In this document: positions 26,981 to 35,827 of the stretch, piece after piece
Layout: each line of letters begins with the position of its first letter
Position numbering within the stretch: the stretch's first letter is position 1
Notes under the pieces: generated by a model
What the model saw: only the letters and a program-made list of their open reading frames with translations
Database searches by the model: none
Told to the model about the DNA's origin: nothing
From: Phaeobacter sp. HF9A
GTDB lineage: Bacteria > Pseudomonadota > Alphaproteobacteria > Rhodobacterales > Rhodobacteraceae
Reading direction: 5' to 3'
NCBI RefSeq assembly: GCF_011806385.1
Contig: NZ_JAATOX010000018.1
Coordinates: 1-50,178 of the forward strand
Length of the DNA: 50,178 nucleotides
Made by a program: the position numbers and the translations under genes

Positions 26981-28270
26981 TTGGATATCGCCACCCGCGT
27001 CTACAATCACAAGTGGAAGATCGACCCGATCATTCGGTCCCTGATCGACACGGATTTTTACAAGCTGCTGATGTGTCAATCGGTGTTCCGCAACAAGCCG
27101 GACACGCAGGTGACCTTCTCCCTGATCAACCGCTCCACCTCGGTGCCGCTGGCCAGGCTGATCGACGAAGGCGAGCTGCGCGAACAGCTCGACCATATCC
27201 GCTCGCTGTCGCTCAGCCGTGGCGAGAGCACCTGGCTGCGCGGCAACACATTCTACGGCAAACGCCAGATGTTCCGCCCCGACTTTATGGAGTGGTTCGA
27301 AAACCTGCGCCTGCCGCCCTATCACCTGGAGCGCAAGGGCGATCAATATGAGCTGACCTTCGAGGGCAGCTGGCCCGAGGTCATGCTCTGGGAGATCCCG
27401 GCGCTGTCCGTGTTGATGGAGCTGCGCTCCCGCGCCGTGCTCAATGACATGGGCCGGTTTGAACTCCAGGTGCTCTATGCCCGCGCCATGACCAAGGTCT
27501 GGGAAAAGATCGAAAAGCTGCGCGAGATTCCGAACCTCGGCATCGCCGATTTCGGCACCCGTCGGCGGCACAGCTTCCTGTGGCAGGATTGGTGCGTGCA
27601 GGCGATGATGGAGGGGCTGGGCAATGCCTTCAGCGGCACCTCCAACTGCCTGATCGCGATGCGCCGGGAGGTCGAGGCAATCGGCACCAACGCTCATGAG
27701 CTGCCGATGGTCTATTCCGCCCTGGCCGAGGATGACGCCGCTCTGGCGCAGGCGCCCTATAACGTGCTGTCCGACTGGCATGACGAACACGAGGGCAACC
27801 TGCGCATCATCCTGCCCGATACCTATGGCACCCAGGGCTTTCTCGACCATGCGCCGGATTGGCTGGCCGGATGGACCGGGATCCGGGTCGACAGCGGCGA
27901 TCCGGCGGCTGCCGCCGAAATCGCCATTCGCTGGTGGCAGGACCGCGGCGAGGATCCGCGCCAGAAGCGGGTGATTTTCTCCGATGGGCTTGATGTCGAC
28001 AAGATCGCAGAGCTTCAGGCGCAATTTGCCGGCCGGGTCAAAGCCTCCTTCGGCTGGGGCACGCTTTTGACCAATGATTTCCGCGGCTTGGTGCCCGGTG
28101 ATCGGCTGGCGCCCTTCTCGCTGGTCTGCAAGGCGATCTCTGCCAATGGGCGCCCGACGGTCAAGCTCTCGGATAACCCGGAAAAGGCCATGGGCCCGGC
28201 AGACGAGATCGCCCGCTACAAACGGGTGTTTGGCGTGGGCGAACAGGACTCCGTCGAAGTGATCGTCTGA
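26981..28270 (+). CDS. pncB: nicotinate phosphoribosyltransferase PncB
   Basis: 429 aa, typical length. The N-terminus SLIDTDFYKLLMCQSVFRN is diagnostic, followed by FGTRRRHS, the GTNAHELPM motif with the catalytic His region, and GVRVDSGD-like phosphate binding (IRVDSGDPA). It converts nicotinate and PRPP to nicotinate mononucleotide with ATP use. The start is a TTG at 26981 with AAGAGG upstream; no ATG fits the conserved N-terminus. It is on the same strand as the kinase, with 62 bases between. Confidence 0.94.
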   Translation: MDIATRVYNHKWKIDPIIRSLIDTDFYKLLMCQSVFRNKPDTQVTFSLINRSTSVPLARLIDEGELREQLDHIRSLSLSRGESTWLRGNTFYGKRQMFRPDFMEWFENLRLPPYHLERKGDQYELTFEGSWPEVMLWEIPALSVLMELRSRAVLNDMGRFELQVLYARAMTKVWEKIEKLREIPNLGIADFGTRRRHSFLWQDWCVQAMMEGLGNAFSGTSNCLIAMRREVEAIGTNAHELPMVYSALAEDDAALAQAPYNVLSDWHDEHEGNLRIILPDTYGTQGFLDHAPDWLAGWTGIRVDSGDPAAAAEIAIRWWQDRGEDPRQKRVIFSDGLDVDKIAELQAQFAGRVKASFGWGTLLTNDFRGLVPGDRLAPFSLVCKAISANGRPTVKLSDNPEKAMGPADEIARYKRVFGVGEQDSVEVIV

Positions 28271-28277
28271 TCGGGTC

Positions 28278-28301
28278 GGGGAGAGCGCAACCGCCCTCCC
28301 C
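28278..28301. terminator. hairpin between convergent pncB and thiolase genes
   Basis: GGGGAG (28278-28283) pairs with CTCCCC (28296-28301). It lies in the 39-base gap where the two transcripts meet and could end either. It has no clear U-run. Confidence 0.4.
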
Positions 28302-28309
28302 CGCTCCCT

Positions 28310-29485
28310 TCAGAGCCGCTCGATCGCAAGGGCAATCCCCTGACCGCCACCGATACACATGGTGATGATCGCGCGCCGCCCGCCGCTGCGTTCCAGTTCA
28401 TAAAGCGCCTTGACGGTGAGGATCACGCCCGTGGCGCCCACCGGGTGGCCCAATGCGATGGCGCCGCCATTTGGGTTCACCTTATCGGCATCAAGGCCCA
28501 GCGCCTTGTTCACCGCCAGCGCCTGCGCAGCGAAGGCCTCGTTGGATTCGATCAGGTCAAAATCGCCAATGCCCATGTCGATCCGCTCCAGCAGCTTCTC
28601 GACCGCCGGGATCGGCCCGATGCCCATGACCTCCGGGCGCACGCCCGCATGGGCATAGCCAAGCACACGCGCCCGAGGTTTCAGGCCGGCCTTTTCCGCC
28701 GCCTCACCGCGCGCGAGCACCAATGCCGCCGCGCCGTCGTTGATGCCCGATGCATTGCCCGCCGTCACCCGACCGTCCTTTTGAAACACCGGCCGCAGGC
28801 CCGCCAGCGCCTCCAGCGAGGTGGCCTTGGGGTGTTCATCCACCGCAAAAGGCACCAGATCACGTTTGACCCTGACCTCGACCGGGACGATCTCGTTTTT
28901 GAAATATCCCGCCTCGATTGCCGCCGCAGCGCGGGTCTGGCTGGCGAGGGCAAAGGCGTCCATCTCTTCGCGCGAGATATCATACTCCTGCGCGACGTTT
29001 TCCGCCGTCACCCCCATATGGCCGGTGCCAAAGGGGCAGCTCAGCGCGCCCAGCATCATGTCGAGCGAGGTCACATCGCCCATCTTCTGGCCCCAACGGG
29101 TCGACGGCGTGATGAAGGGGCTGCGCGACATGCACTCGGCACCTCCGGTCAGGGCGAAATCCGCATCCTCCAGCATCAGCGCCTGAATGCTAGAGACGAT
29201 GGCCTGCGCGCCCGAGCCACAGAGCCGGTTCACATTCATCGCCGGGGTGCTCTCCGGCACGCCCGCCTGCATCGCCGCCACCCGCGACAGATACATGTCG
29301 CGGGGTTCGGTGTTGATCACATGGCCATAGACCACCGAGCCGATCTGCCCGGGCTCCACCCCGGAGCGCTCCATCGCGGCCTTGGCGACCACGGTGCCAA
29401 GGTCGATGGGCGCCACGCCCGCCAGCGCGCCGCCAAAGGTGCCAATGGCCGTGCGTGCCCCATCCAGAATCACAATATCGGTCAT
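28310..29485 (-). CDS. acetyl-CoA C-acetyltransferase (thiolase)
   Basis: 391 aa. The nucleophilic Cys is in NRLCGSGAQAI (about 89), the His in NGGAIALGHPVGATG and the second Cys in TMCIGGGQGIA. Its length and motifs fit the biosynthetic PhaA/AtoB-like group or BktB. It is a second thiolase in this window and is not linked to the operon at 8500-19830. GGAGAG upstream sets ATG 29485. It is divergent from the XRE-cupin regulator gene. Confidence 0.9.
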   Translation of the reverse strand: MTDIVILDGARTAIGTFGGALAGVAPIDLGTVVAKAAMERSGVEPGQIGSVVYGHVINTEPRDMYLSRVAAMQAGVPESTPAMNVNRLCGSGAQAIVSSIQALMLEDADFALTGGAECMSRSPFITPSTRWGQKMGDVTSLDMMLGALSCPFGTGHMGVTAENVAQEYDISREEMDAFALASQTRAAAAIEAGYFKNEIVPVEVRVKRDLVPFAVDEHPKATSLEALAGLRPVFQKDGRVTAGNASGINDGAAALVLARGEAAEKAGLKPRARVLGYAHAGVRPEVMGIGPIPAVEKLLERIDMGIGDFDLIESNEAFAAQALAVNKALGLDADKVNPNGGAIALGHPVGATGVILTVKALYELERSGGRRAIITMCIGGGQGIALAIERL

Positions 29486-29592
29486 GTTGCTCTCCTTATT
29501 TCCGTTGCCGCGACTATGCCGTGGCACTGCTCCGCTGTCGCCCGCAACGTCCCGTCATTGACAGCGCCGCGCTGCCGCGCCATCACTCCGTT

Positions 29593-30159
29593 ATGACGGA
29601 CACAACAGACGATATCCTGTCCCTCCTGCCCAGCCGCCTGAAAGAGGCGCGCCGGGCACAGGGATTGAGCCTTGAGGCGGTCGCCAATCTTTCCGGCGTC
29701 AGCCGCTCCATGGTGAGCCAGATAGAACGTGGCGAAAGCTCGCCCACCATTGCCACGCTGTGGAATCTCACCCGCGCCTTGCAGGTGGATTTTGCCGGTT
29801 TGCTGGATGCGCGCGCCGCCGAGGACCGTATTGATGTGCTGCGCGCACGCGAGGTTCCGGTGATCGACAACAAGAGCGCCAAATGCAGCATCGCCATCCT
29901 GTCGCCGCCCGAAGACGTTGGCGGGCATGAGGTTTACGACATCCGCTTTGCCCCGCAAGGCGCGCTGGTCAGCGCGCCGCATGGCGCGGGCACGGTGGAG
30001 CAGTTGACCGTATTGGACGGCAGCGTGGAGGTGACCTCCGGCGCGGCGCAAGACCGGCTCTTGCCGGGGGACACCGCACGATACCCGGCCGATGTGGCCC
30101 ATGCGATCACCGCAACCGAAGGCGCAGCGCGGGTGTTTCTGATCGTGAAATCCGGCTGA
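29593..30159 (+). CDS. XRE-family regulator with cupin domain
   Basis: 188 aa. The N-terminal helix-turn-helix is SLEAVANLSGVSRSMVSQIERGESSPT (about 28-54), and the C-terminal half is a cupin (about 95-185) that would bind a small effector. It is upstream of kbl-tdh and divergent from the thiolase gene. Regulators of this architecture often control adjacent amino acid catabolic genes, so control of kbl-tdh is the best guess. Inverted repeats at 30243-30295 are candidate operators. Confidence 0.87.
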   Translation: MTDTTDDILSLLPSRLKEARRAQGLSLEAVANLSGVSRSMVSQIERGESSPTIATLWNLTRALQVDFAGLLDARAAEDRIDVLRAREVPVIDNKSAKCSIAILSPPEDVGGHEVYDIRFAPQGALVSAPHGAGTVEQLTVLDGSVEVTSGAAQDRLLPGDTARYPADVAHAITATEGAARVFLIVKSG

Positions 30160-30173
30160 ATTGGGGGCGCAAC

Positions 30174-30235
30174 GAGGGGCGCTGCCCCTCTGGCCCTGCG
30201 GGCCATTCACCCCGGGATATTTTCGGTTAGAAGAA
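30174..30235 (+). repeat. intergenic repeat, copy 1 (hairpin plus conserved 24-base tail)
   Basis: A perfect GAGGGGC / GCCCCTC hairpin with GCT loop (30174-30190) is followed 21 bases later by a 24-base sequence, CCGGGATATTTTCGG through TTAGAAGAA (30212-30235). The same 24 bases recur exactly at 39645-39668, again after a 7-bp hairpin. It may be a lineage-specific dispersed element, terminator or processing site. Confidence 0.6.
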
Positions 30236-30242
30236 AGAGGTG

Positions 30243-30295
30243 ATATCCATAATAACGGATATTTTTCCGTGAAAGTGAATTTTCTGCTTTACGGA
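30243..30295. promoter_or_regulatory. operator-like inverted repeats upstream of kbl-tdh
   Basis: ATATCC (30243-30248) and GGATAT (30257-30262) form one inverted repeat. TCCGTGAAAG (30266-30275) and CTTTACGGA (30287-30295) form another with one inserted base. This AT-rich stretch ends 46 bases before kbl. Binding by the XRE-cupin protein encoded just upstream is inferred. Confidence 0.4.
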
Positions 30296-30341
30296 TGCCG
30301 TTCTGCCGTGACAGACTTCGCAAAACAGCGGGAGTCTTGTC

Positions 30342-31526
30342 ATGTCGAATGCATTCCTAGATCACATCAGCGAGGTCCTGACCCAGATCGAGGCGGATGG
30401 GCTTTATAAGCGCGAACGTCTGATCACCTCGCCGCAGGCGGGCGAGATCGAAGTCGCCGGGCGTCGGGTGATCAATCTCTGCGCCAATAATTATCTGGGT
30501 CTGGCGGATCACCCGGAGCTGATTGCCGCCGCCAAATCCGTGATGGACGAGAAGGGGTATGGCATGGCCTCCGTCCGTTTTATCTGCGGCACGCAGGATC
30601 TGCATCGCGCCCTGGAAAAGCGGCTCGCGCGGTTTCTGGGCAAAGAGGATTCGATCCTGTTTGCCGCCTGTTTTGACGCCAATGGCGGGCTGTTTGAGCC
30701 GCTGCTGAGCGCCGAGGATGCGGTCATTTCCGACAGTCTGAACCATGCGTCGATCATCGACGGCATCCGGCTGTGCAAGGCGCAGCGCTACCGCTATGCC
30801 AACAATGATATGGCCGATCTGGAGGCCCAGCTGAAGGCCGCCCGCGCGGCGGGGGCGCGCCATATCATGATCGCCACCGATGGGGTGTTTTCCATGGATG
30901 GCACCCTGGCCAATCTGCCGGCGATCCGCGAGATTGCCAGCCGGTATGAGGCCTTGGTGATGGTGGATGACTGCCATGCCACCGGGTTTATGGGACCACG
31001 CGGGGCGGGCACGCCGGATCATTTTGGCGTTGAGGTTGATATCCTCACCGGCACGCTCGGCAAGGCGCTGGGTGGGGCGCTTGGCGGCTATATTGCCGGG
31101 CCGCAGCCGGTGATAGACCTGCTGCGCCAGCGTGCCCGGCCCTATCTGTTTTCGAATGCGCTGCCGCCTTCTGTGGTTGCTGCCGGATTGGAGGCCATCC
31201 GGCTGGTCGAGGCGGGCGGGGAGCTGCGCGCGCAATTGTTTGAAAACGCCCGCTTCTGGCGCGCGGGGCTGAGCGATCTGGGCTTTGACCTGCTGCCGGG
31301 CGAGCACCCGATCATCCCGGTGATGCTGGGGGATGCAAAGCTTGCGCAGGCGATGGCGGCCAAGCTGTTTGACGAAGGCGTCTATGTGTCCGGCTTTTTC
31401 TTTCCCGTGGTGCCCAAGAGACAAGCGCGCATCCGCACCCAAATGAATGCGGCCCTGACCCGCGATGAGTTGACCCGGGCCCTTGGCGCGTTTGAGCGCG
31501 CGGGCAAAGCCTGCGGGGTGATCTGA
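30342..31526 (+). CDS. kbl: glycine C-acetyltransferase (2-amino-3-ketobutyrate CoA ligase)
   Basis: 394 aa, alpha-oxoamine synthase family. [17 protein letters not shown] near residue 50 and the PLP Lys in [16 protein letters not shown] are present. The C-terminus closes with [18 protein letters not shown]. It cleaves 2-amino-3-oxobutanoate with CoA to glycine and acetyl-CoA, completing threonine breakdown started by Tdh. It is followed by tdh with a 1-base gap, the usual kbl-tdh order. Confidence 0.95.
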   Translation: MSNAFLDHISEVLTQIEADGLYKRERLITSPQAGEIEVAGRRVINLCANNYLGLADHPELIAAAKSVMDEKGYGMASVRFICGTQDLHRALEKRLARFLGKEDSILFAACFDANGGLFEPLLSAEDAVISDSLNHASIIDGIRLCKAQRYRYANNDMADLEAQLKAARAAGARHIMIATDGVFSMDGTLANLPAIREIASRYEALVMVDDCHATGFMGPRGAGTPDHFGVEVDILTGTLGKALGGALGGYIAGPQPVIDLLRQRARPYLFSNALPPSVVAAGLEAIRLVEAGGELRAQLFENARFWRAGLSDLGFDLLPGEHPIIPVMLGDAKLAQAMAAKLFDEGVYVSGFFFPVVPKRQARIRTQMNAALTRDELTRALGAFERAGKACGVI

Positions 31527-31527
31527 G

Positions 31528-32574
31528 ATGCTGCCCAACACGATGAAAGCGCTGGAGAAATCCAAACCCGAAGAGGGGCTCTGGATGGTGCAGGCCCCGG
31601 TGCCAGAGATCGGCCCGGACGAGGTGCTGATCAAGATCAACAAGACCGGCATCTGCGGCACCGATATCCACATCTGGAACTGGGATGACTGGGCCGCGCA
31701 TACGGTGCCGGTGCCGATGATCACCGGCCATGAATTCGCCGGAGAGATTGTCGAACTCGGTCGCAATGTCACCGGGCTTTCGGTCGGGCAGCGCTGCTCT
31801 GGCGAGGGGCATCTGATCGGCACCGACAGTCGGCAATCGCGCGCGGGCAAGTTCCATCTGGACCCGGGCACCCGTGGCATCGGGGTCAATGAACTGGGGG
31901 CTTTTGCGCAGTATCTGCGTCTGCCTGCCTTCAATGTGGTGCCCCTGCCCGATGACATCCCGGACGAGATCGGCGCCATTCTCGACCCGCTTGGCAATGC
32001 GGTGCATACGGCGCTGAGCTTTGATTTGCTGGGAGAAGATGTCCTGATCACCGGCGCGGGCCCCATCGGCATCATGGCCGCTGCCGTCGCCCGCCACGCC
32101 GGAGCGCGCAACGTGGTGATCACCGATATCAACCCGGACCGTCTGGCGCTGGCGGAACATGTCGCCCGGGTGCGGGCCGTGAATGTCGCCAAGGAAGACC
32201 TGAACGACGTCAAACATGAACTCGGCCTGAAACAGGGCTTTGACGTCGGGCTGGAGATGTCCGGCAGCCAGGCCGCGCTCGATCAGATGGTCGAAGCGCT
32301 GGTGATGGGCGGCAAGATCGCGCTGCTTGGCATTCCGCCGGGCAAATCGCCGGTCGATTGGTCGCGTATCGTGTTCAAGGCGATCACCCTGAAAGGGGTC
32401 TATGGCCGCGAGATGTTCGAGACCTGGTACAAGATGATCGCCATGCTGCAAAACGGTCTGGATGTCAGCCGGGTAATCACCCACCGCTTTGCGGTTGCGG
32501 ATTTTGCCGAGGGTTTCGCCGCGATGAAATCCGGCCAGAGCGGCAAAGTGGTCCTGGACTGGACCGACGCCTGA
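31528..32574 (+). CDS. tdh: L-threonine 3-dehydrogenase
   Basis: 348 aa, zinc-dependent medium-chain dehydrogenase. The catalytic zinc Cys is in [16 protein letters not shown] and the His in GHEFAGE. The Rossmann motif is [19 protein letters not shown]. It oxidises threonine to 2-amino-3-oxobutanoate. ATG 31528 is used; ATG 31543 (MKALEKSK) aligns better with the Escherichia coli N-terminus and is a real alternative. A terminator hairpin follows at 32631. Confidence 0.95.
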   Translation: MLPNTMKALEKSKPEEGLWMVQAPVPEIGPDEVLIKINKTGICGTDIHIWNWDDWAAHTVPVPMITGHEFAGEIVELGRNVTGLSVGQRCSGEGHLIGTDSRQSRAGKFHLDPGTRGIGVNELGAFAQYLRLPAFNVVPLPDDIPDEIGAILDPLGNAVHTALSFDLLGEDVLITGAGPIGIMAAAVARHAGARNVVITDINPDRLALAEHVARVRAVNVAKEDLNDVKHELGLKQGFDVGLEMSGSQAALDQMVEALVMGGKIALLGIPPGKSPVDWSRIVFKAITLKGVYGREMFETWYKMIAMLQNGLDVSRVITHRFAVADFAEGFAAMKSGQSGKVVLDWTDA

Positions 32575-32630
32575 AGGCCCCCCTCAGCGCATGCGCGCGC
32601 CAAGGCCCGAGACCAGACCAGAGAAAAGAA

Positions 32631-32658
32631 GCGGGCTCTCCGATCATCGGGAGCCCGC
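32631..32658 (+). terminator. terminator hairpin downstream of tdh
   Basis: GCGGGCTC (32631-32638) pairs with GAGCCCGC (32651-32658), extended inward by CCGAT/ATCGG with one bulged T. This is a 13-bp stem with a single-base loop, so in practice the loop opens to several bases. No U-run follows, so it may act with Rho or as an mRNA 3' stabiliser. Confidence 0.55.
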
Positions 32659-32679
32659 CTTAGTGAAGGACAACGTGAC

Positions 32680-32800
32680 GCATGGCCGGGCGCCAATGAC
32701 GATGGGGAGACCGACTGCTAAGGGGATGCAGTTGGGCCATGGCGCCGGCCATGCAGTTCAAGATACAACCATTGCGAGTGAAATCGCAATGGATTTCTAT
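32680..32800 (+). ncRNA. candidate structured small RNA with terminator
   Basis: Three nested or adjacent stems fill this non-coding stretch. The outer stem pairs 32680-32694 with 32741-32754 (14 bp, one bulged G). An inner hairpin pairs 32711-32718 with 32728-32735 (8 bp, one G-U) and has a loop containing AAGGGGA. A perfect 9-bp hairpin pairs 32769-32777 with 32784-32792 and is followed by ATTTCTATCT, terminator-like for rightward transcription. No known family is recognised. It could be an independent sRNA or a tdh 3'-UTR-derived RNA. A promoter is not obvious. Confidence 0.4.
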
Positions 32801-32820
32801 CTCAAGAGACGCTAAGGCGC

Positions 32821-33564
32821 TTACAGGGCCTGCGCATCGGGCTGCAATCTCTGGCGGCCCTCAGGGGTCAGGCACCAGGCCTCCTCGCCCTCAAACACCA
32901 CCGGAACCAGCGTCCGCCCGTAGCCTGCCCCGCAGTCAATATCGACGCGATTGCCATAGTGGACGGGGTGCTTCTCGGCGGTGTGGCCATGCACGATCAG
33001 CTTTGGGTGCACCGTGGCGTCATCCAGAAACCCCTGGCGGATCCAGATCAGGTCATCCTCCTGCTGCTCGGCCAGCGGCACCCCGGGCCGGATGCCCGCG
33101 TGCACAAACATCAGTGGGCCAACCTGATGCGACAGCGGCAGCGCGTCTATCCAGTCGAGATGCGCGCGGGGGACCGCCGCGCGGGCCTCGGCGTGGACGG
33201 CATATTTGCGGTCACGCGGGCCGCAGGCGACCCCGTAAGAGGCCAGCGTCTCGACCCCGCCGATCCGTTCGTTCAGGTAATAGAGCTCCACCGGCAGGAA
33301 CGGATCCTCGCGGGGGAAATCCTCCATGAACCAGCTGAACATGCGGTCGTGGTTGCCCTTGAGGCAGGTCCAGTTGCGGCCCGTGGCCTGCCCCTCCATC
33401 AGGCGCTCGATCACGCCACGGCTGTCCGGGCCACGGTCCACGTAATCGCCGACAAAGACCACTTCGGCGTCCGGCCCGCCATCTGCGGCGACCAGCTCCA
33501 GCGCGCGCTCCAGCTGGGCGGTTTGTCCGTGAATGTCACCAATGGCGTAAATGGGCTGGGTCAT
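32821..33564 (-). CDS. PPP-type serine/threonine phosphatase (metallophosphoesterase)
   Basis: 247 aa. The metal-binding motifs of the lambda-phosphatase/PrpA type are all present: GDIHG (8-12), GDYVDRGPDS (about 39-48), GNHDRM and the distal HGHTAEKHP. It is a cytoplasmic two-metal phosphatase. A protein or small-molecule substrate cannot be told from sequence. It is a single gene, convergent with tdh and the candidate RNA, and divergent from the small membrane protein gene. Confidence 0.9.
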   Translation of the reverse strand: MTQPIYAIGDIHGQTAQLERALELVAADGGPDAEVVFVGDYVDRGPDSRGVIERLMEGQATGRNWTCLKGNHDRMFSWFMEDFPREDPFLPVELYYLNERIGGVETLASYGVACGPRDRKYAVHAEARAAVPRAHLDWIDALPLSHQVGPLMFVHAGIRPGVPLAEQQEDDLIWIRQGFLDDATVHPKLIVHGHTAEKHPVHYGNRVDIDCGAGYGRTLVPVVFEGEEAWCLTPEGRQRLQPDAQAL

Positions 33565-33708
33565 TTCTCATCTTCTTTCGGTTTTTCGGCATGCAGAGCG
33601 CAGTATCCGGCTATGATGACAAACCAATAACGCCTTGCCCGAGCAACAGAACCAATCGGGGCACCAGAGGCAAGGCCAAATGCCCCGGCATCAGGGAAGG
33701 GAAACAAA

Positions 33709-34077
33709 ATGAAGGGACTCGCATTCGGCTTCATGGCGCTGGCAGTCTGTCTGGGCATTCTGGGGATGCTCTGGGGGATCCACATGGCCGCATCCAAGGA
33801 TCATACGCTGTCCATCGCCCATGCCCATCTCAACCTGATCGGCTGGGTCGGATTTTCGATCTTCGGGATTTATTACCACGTGGTCCCGACGGCGGCGCAG
33901 GGGCGGCTGCCGCGCCTGCATCTGGCGCTATCGATCCTGGCTGTGGGCAGCATCGTGCCGGGCATCGTGAGTGTCAAAAATGGTGGCAGCGATACGCTGG
34001 CCATTCTTGGCAGCCTCTTGACCGTCGGCAGTATGGTCCTGTTCCTGCTGACGGTGCTGCGCAGCCGGGCGCGCTGA
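33709..34077 (+). CDS. four-helix His-rich membrane protein (oxidase-subunit-like)
   Basis: 122 aa with four membrane segments (about 4-26, 37-59, 70-87, 94-116). The stretch SIAHAHLNLIGWVGFSIFGIYYHVVP has intramembrane histidines (38, 40, 57) in a pattern reminiscent of heme-copper oxidase subunit I (CcoN/NorB-like), but it is far too short to be an oxidase. It could bind heme or simply be a relic-like family of unknown function. ATG 33709 follows AAGGGAAACAAA. It is monocistronic, ending at a shared terminator with serA. Confidence 0.75.
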   Translation: MKGLAFGFMALAVCLGILGMLWGIHMAASKDHTLSIAHAHLNLIGWVGFSIFGIYYHVVPTAAQGRLPRLHLALSILAVGSIVPGIVSVKNGGSDTLAILGSLLTVGSMVLFLLTVLRSRAR

Positions 34078-34084
34078 TCTGAAT

Positions 34085-34113
34085 TGCGGGCCCGCTCAAT
34101 CAGTGGGCCCGCA
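34085..34113. terminator. bidirectional terminator hairpin between 122-aa gene and serA
   Basis: TGCGGGCCC (34085-34093) pairs with GGGCCCGCA (34105-34113), 9 bp with an 11-base loop, placed in the 55-base gap between convergent genes. Confidence 0.6.
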
Positions 34114-34132
34114 GGATTTGGGGTCAAAGACC

Positions 34133-35728
34133 TCAGGCGACGTCGAAAACCAGCGGCTTGATCTGGGTGAACAGACCGGTTTCGGCCAGCTTGGCGCGCG
34201 CCTCCGCCGGCACCGGCGCATCGACATAGAGCAGCGCGATCGCCTCGCCACCAGCTGCGGCACGGCCCAACGTAAAGTTGGCGATGTTCACGTCCATGCT
34301 GCCCATGGTCTGGCCCAGCGCACCAATGATGCCCGGCACGTCGTTGTTGGTGGTATAGAGCATATGCGCCCCCACCTCGGCGTCGATATTGATGCCCTTG
34401 ATCTGGATGAACCGCGGCTTGCCATCCGAGAACACGGTGCCCGCCACCGAGCGCTCGCGCTTGGCGGTGACCACGGTCACCTTGATATAGCCGTCAAAGG
34501 TGCCGGATTTATCCTGATTGGTGGTGGAAATCTTGATGCCGCGTTCCTTGGCCACCACGGGTGCCGAGACCATGTTCACATCCGGGTTCACCTTTTTCAT
34601 GATCCCGGCAACCACGGCGCAGTTCAGCGCCTCAAGGTTCATCTCGGACGCAACCCCGTCATAGAGCACGTTGATCGCCTGGATCGGCTCATCGGTCATC
34701 TGCCCGGCAAAGGCACCGAGATGTTCGGCAAGCTTGATCCAGGGGCCCATGACCTTGGCTTCTTCGGCGGTCACCGACGGCATGTTGAGCGCATTTTCCA
34801 CCGCGCCGGTCAGCAGGTAGTTGGCCATCTGCTCGGCCACTTGCAGGGCCACGTTTTCCTGTGCCTCGGTGGTGGCAGCACCCAGGTGCGGTGTGCAGAC
34901 CACATTGGGCAGGCCAAACAGCGCGTTCTCCTTGGCCGGCTCGACCGAGAAAACGTCAAAGGCCGCACCGGCGACATGGCCGGATTTCAACAGATCCGCC
35001 AGCGCCTCTTCATCGACCAGACCGCCACGCGCGCAGTTGATGATCCGCACGCCTTTCTTGGTCTTTTCCAGGTTCTCGCGGCTCAGGATGTTCTTGGTCT
35101 GCTCGGTCAGCGGAACATGCAGGGTGATGAAATCGGCGCGAGTCAGCAGCTCTTCCAGCTCGACCTTCTCAACACCCATCTTGTCGGCCTTTTCCTGCCC
35201 CAGGAAGGGATCATAGGCGACAACTTTCATTTTCAACCCACGGGCCCGGTCGCAGACGATACCACCGATGTTGCCCGCGCCGATCACGCCCAGCGTCTTG
35301 CCGGTCAGCTCGACCCCCATGAATTTGGATTTCTCCCATTTCCCGGCATGGGTCGAGGCGGAGGCCTCGGGCAGCTGGCGCGCGACCGCGAACATCATGG
35401 CGATCGCATGTTCGGCAGTGGTGATCATGTTGCCAAAGGGCGTGTTCATCACGATCACACCTTTTTTCGACGCCGCGTCCTTGTCCACGTTGTCGGTGCC
35501 GATCCCGGCACGGCCGATGACCTTGAGGTTGGTCGCGGCCTCAAGGATCGTCGGTGTCACCTTGGTGGCGGAGCGAATGGCAAGGCCGTCATATTGACCG
35601 ATGATCTCGGCCAGTTTCTCTTTGTCCTTGCCCACGTCGGGCAGGAAATCAACGTCGATGCCGCGATCGCGAAAGATCTGAACGGCGGTTTCCGAGAGCT
35701 TGTCGGAGACGAGTACTTTGGGAGCCAT
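34133..35728 (-). CDS. serA: D-3-phosphoglycerate dehydrogenase
   Basis: 531 aa, the long (type 1) form. The substrate domain contains RAGIGTDNVD, the NAD-binding motif is VIGAGNIGGIV (about 145), and the catalytic His is in HLGAATTEAQENVA. An intervening ASB domain and a C-terminal ACT domain (about 455-531) follow. It starts the phosphorylated serine pathway from 3-phosphoglycerate; the ACT domain suggests allosteric control, probably by serine. It is the second gene of the serC-serA operon (99-base gap). Confidence 0.95.
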   Translation of the reverse strand: MAPKVLVSDKLSETAVQIFRDRGIDVDFLPDVGKDKEKLAEIIGQYDGLAIRSATKVTPTILEAATNLKVIGRAGIGTDNVDKDAASKKGVIVMNTPFGNMITTAEHAIAMMFAVARQLPEASASTHAGKWEKSKFMGVELTGKTLGVIGAGNIGGIVCDRARGLKMKVVAYDPFLGQEKADKMGVEKVELEELLTRADFITLHVPLTEQTKNILSRENLEKTKKGVRIINCARGGLVDEEALADLLKSGHVAGAAFDVFSVEPAKENALFGLPNVVCTPHLGAATTEAQENVALQVAEQMANYLLTGAVENALNMPSVTAEEAKVMGPWIKLAEHLGAFAGQMTDEPIQAINVLYDGVASEMNLEALNCAVVAGIMKKVNPDVNMVSAPVVAKERGIKISTTNQDKSGTFDGYIKVTVVTAKRERSVAGTVFSDGKPRFIQIKGINIDAEVGAHMLYTTNNDVPGIIGALGQTMGSMDVNIANFTLGRAAAGGEAIALLYVDAPVPAEARAKLAETGLFTQIKPLVFDVA

Positions 35729-35827
35729 GAGATAAGGTCCTTATCTGCGGGGGCCGCTGGGCGGCCTGAATTTACAACAAGAGGGGAGAGCGCAGCCCGG
35801 CGGTCTCTGCCGGGCCGTCTTGTGTCA

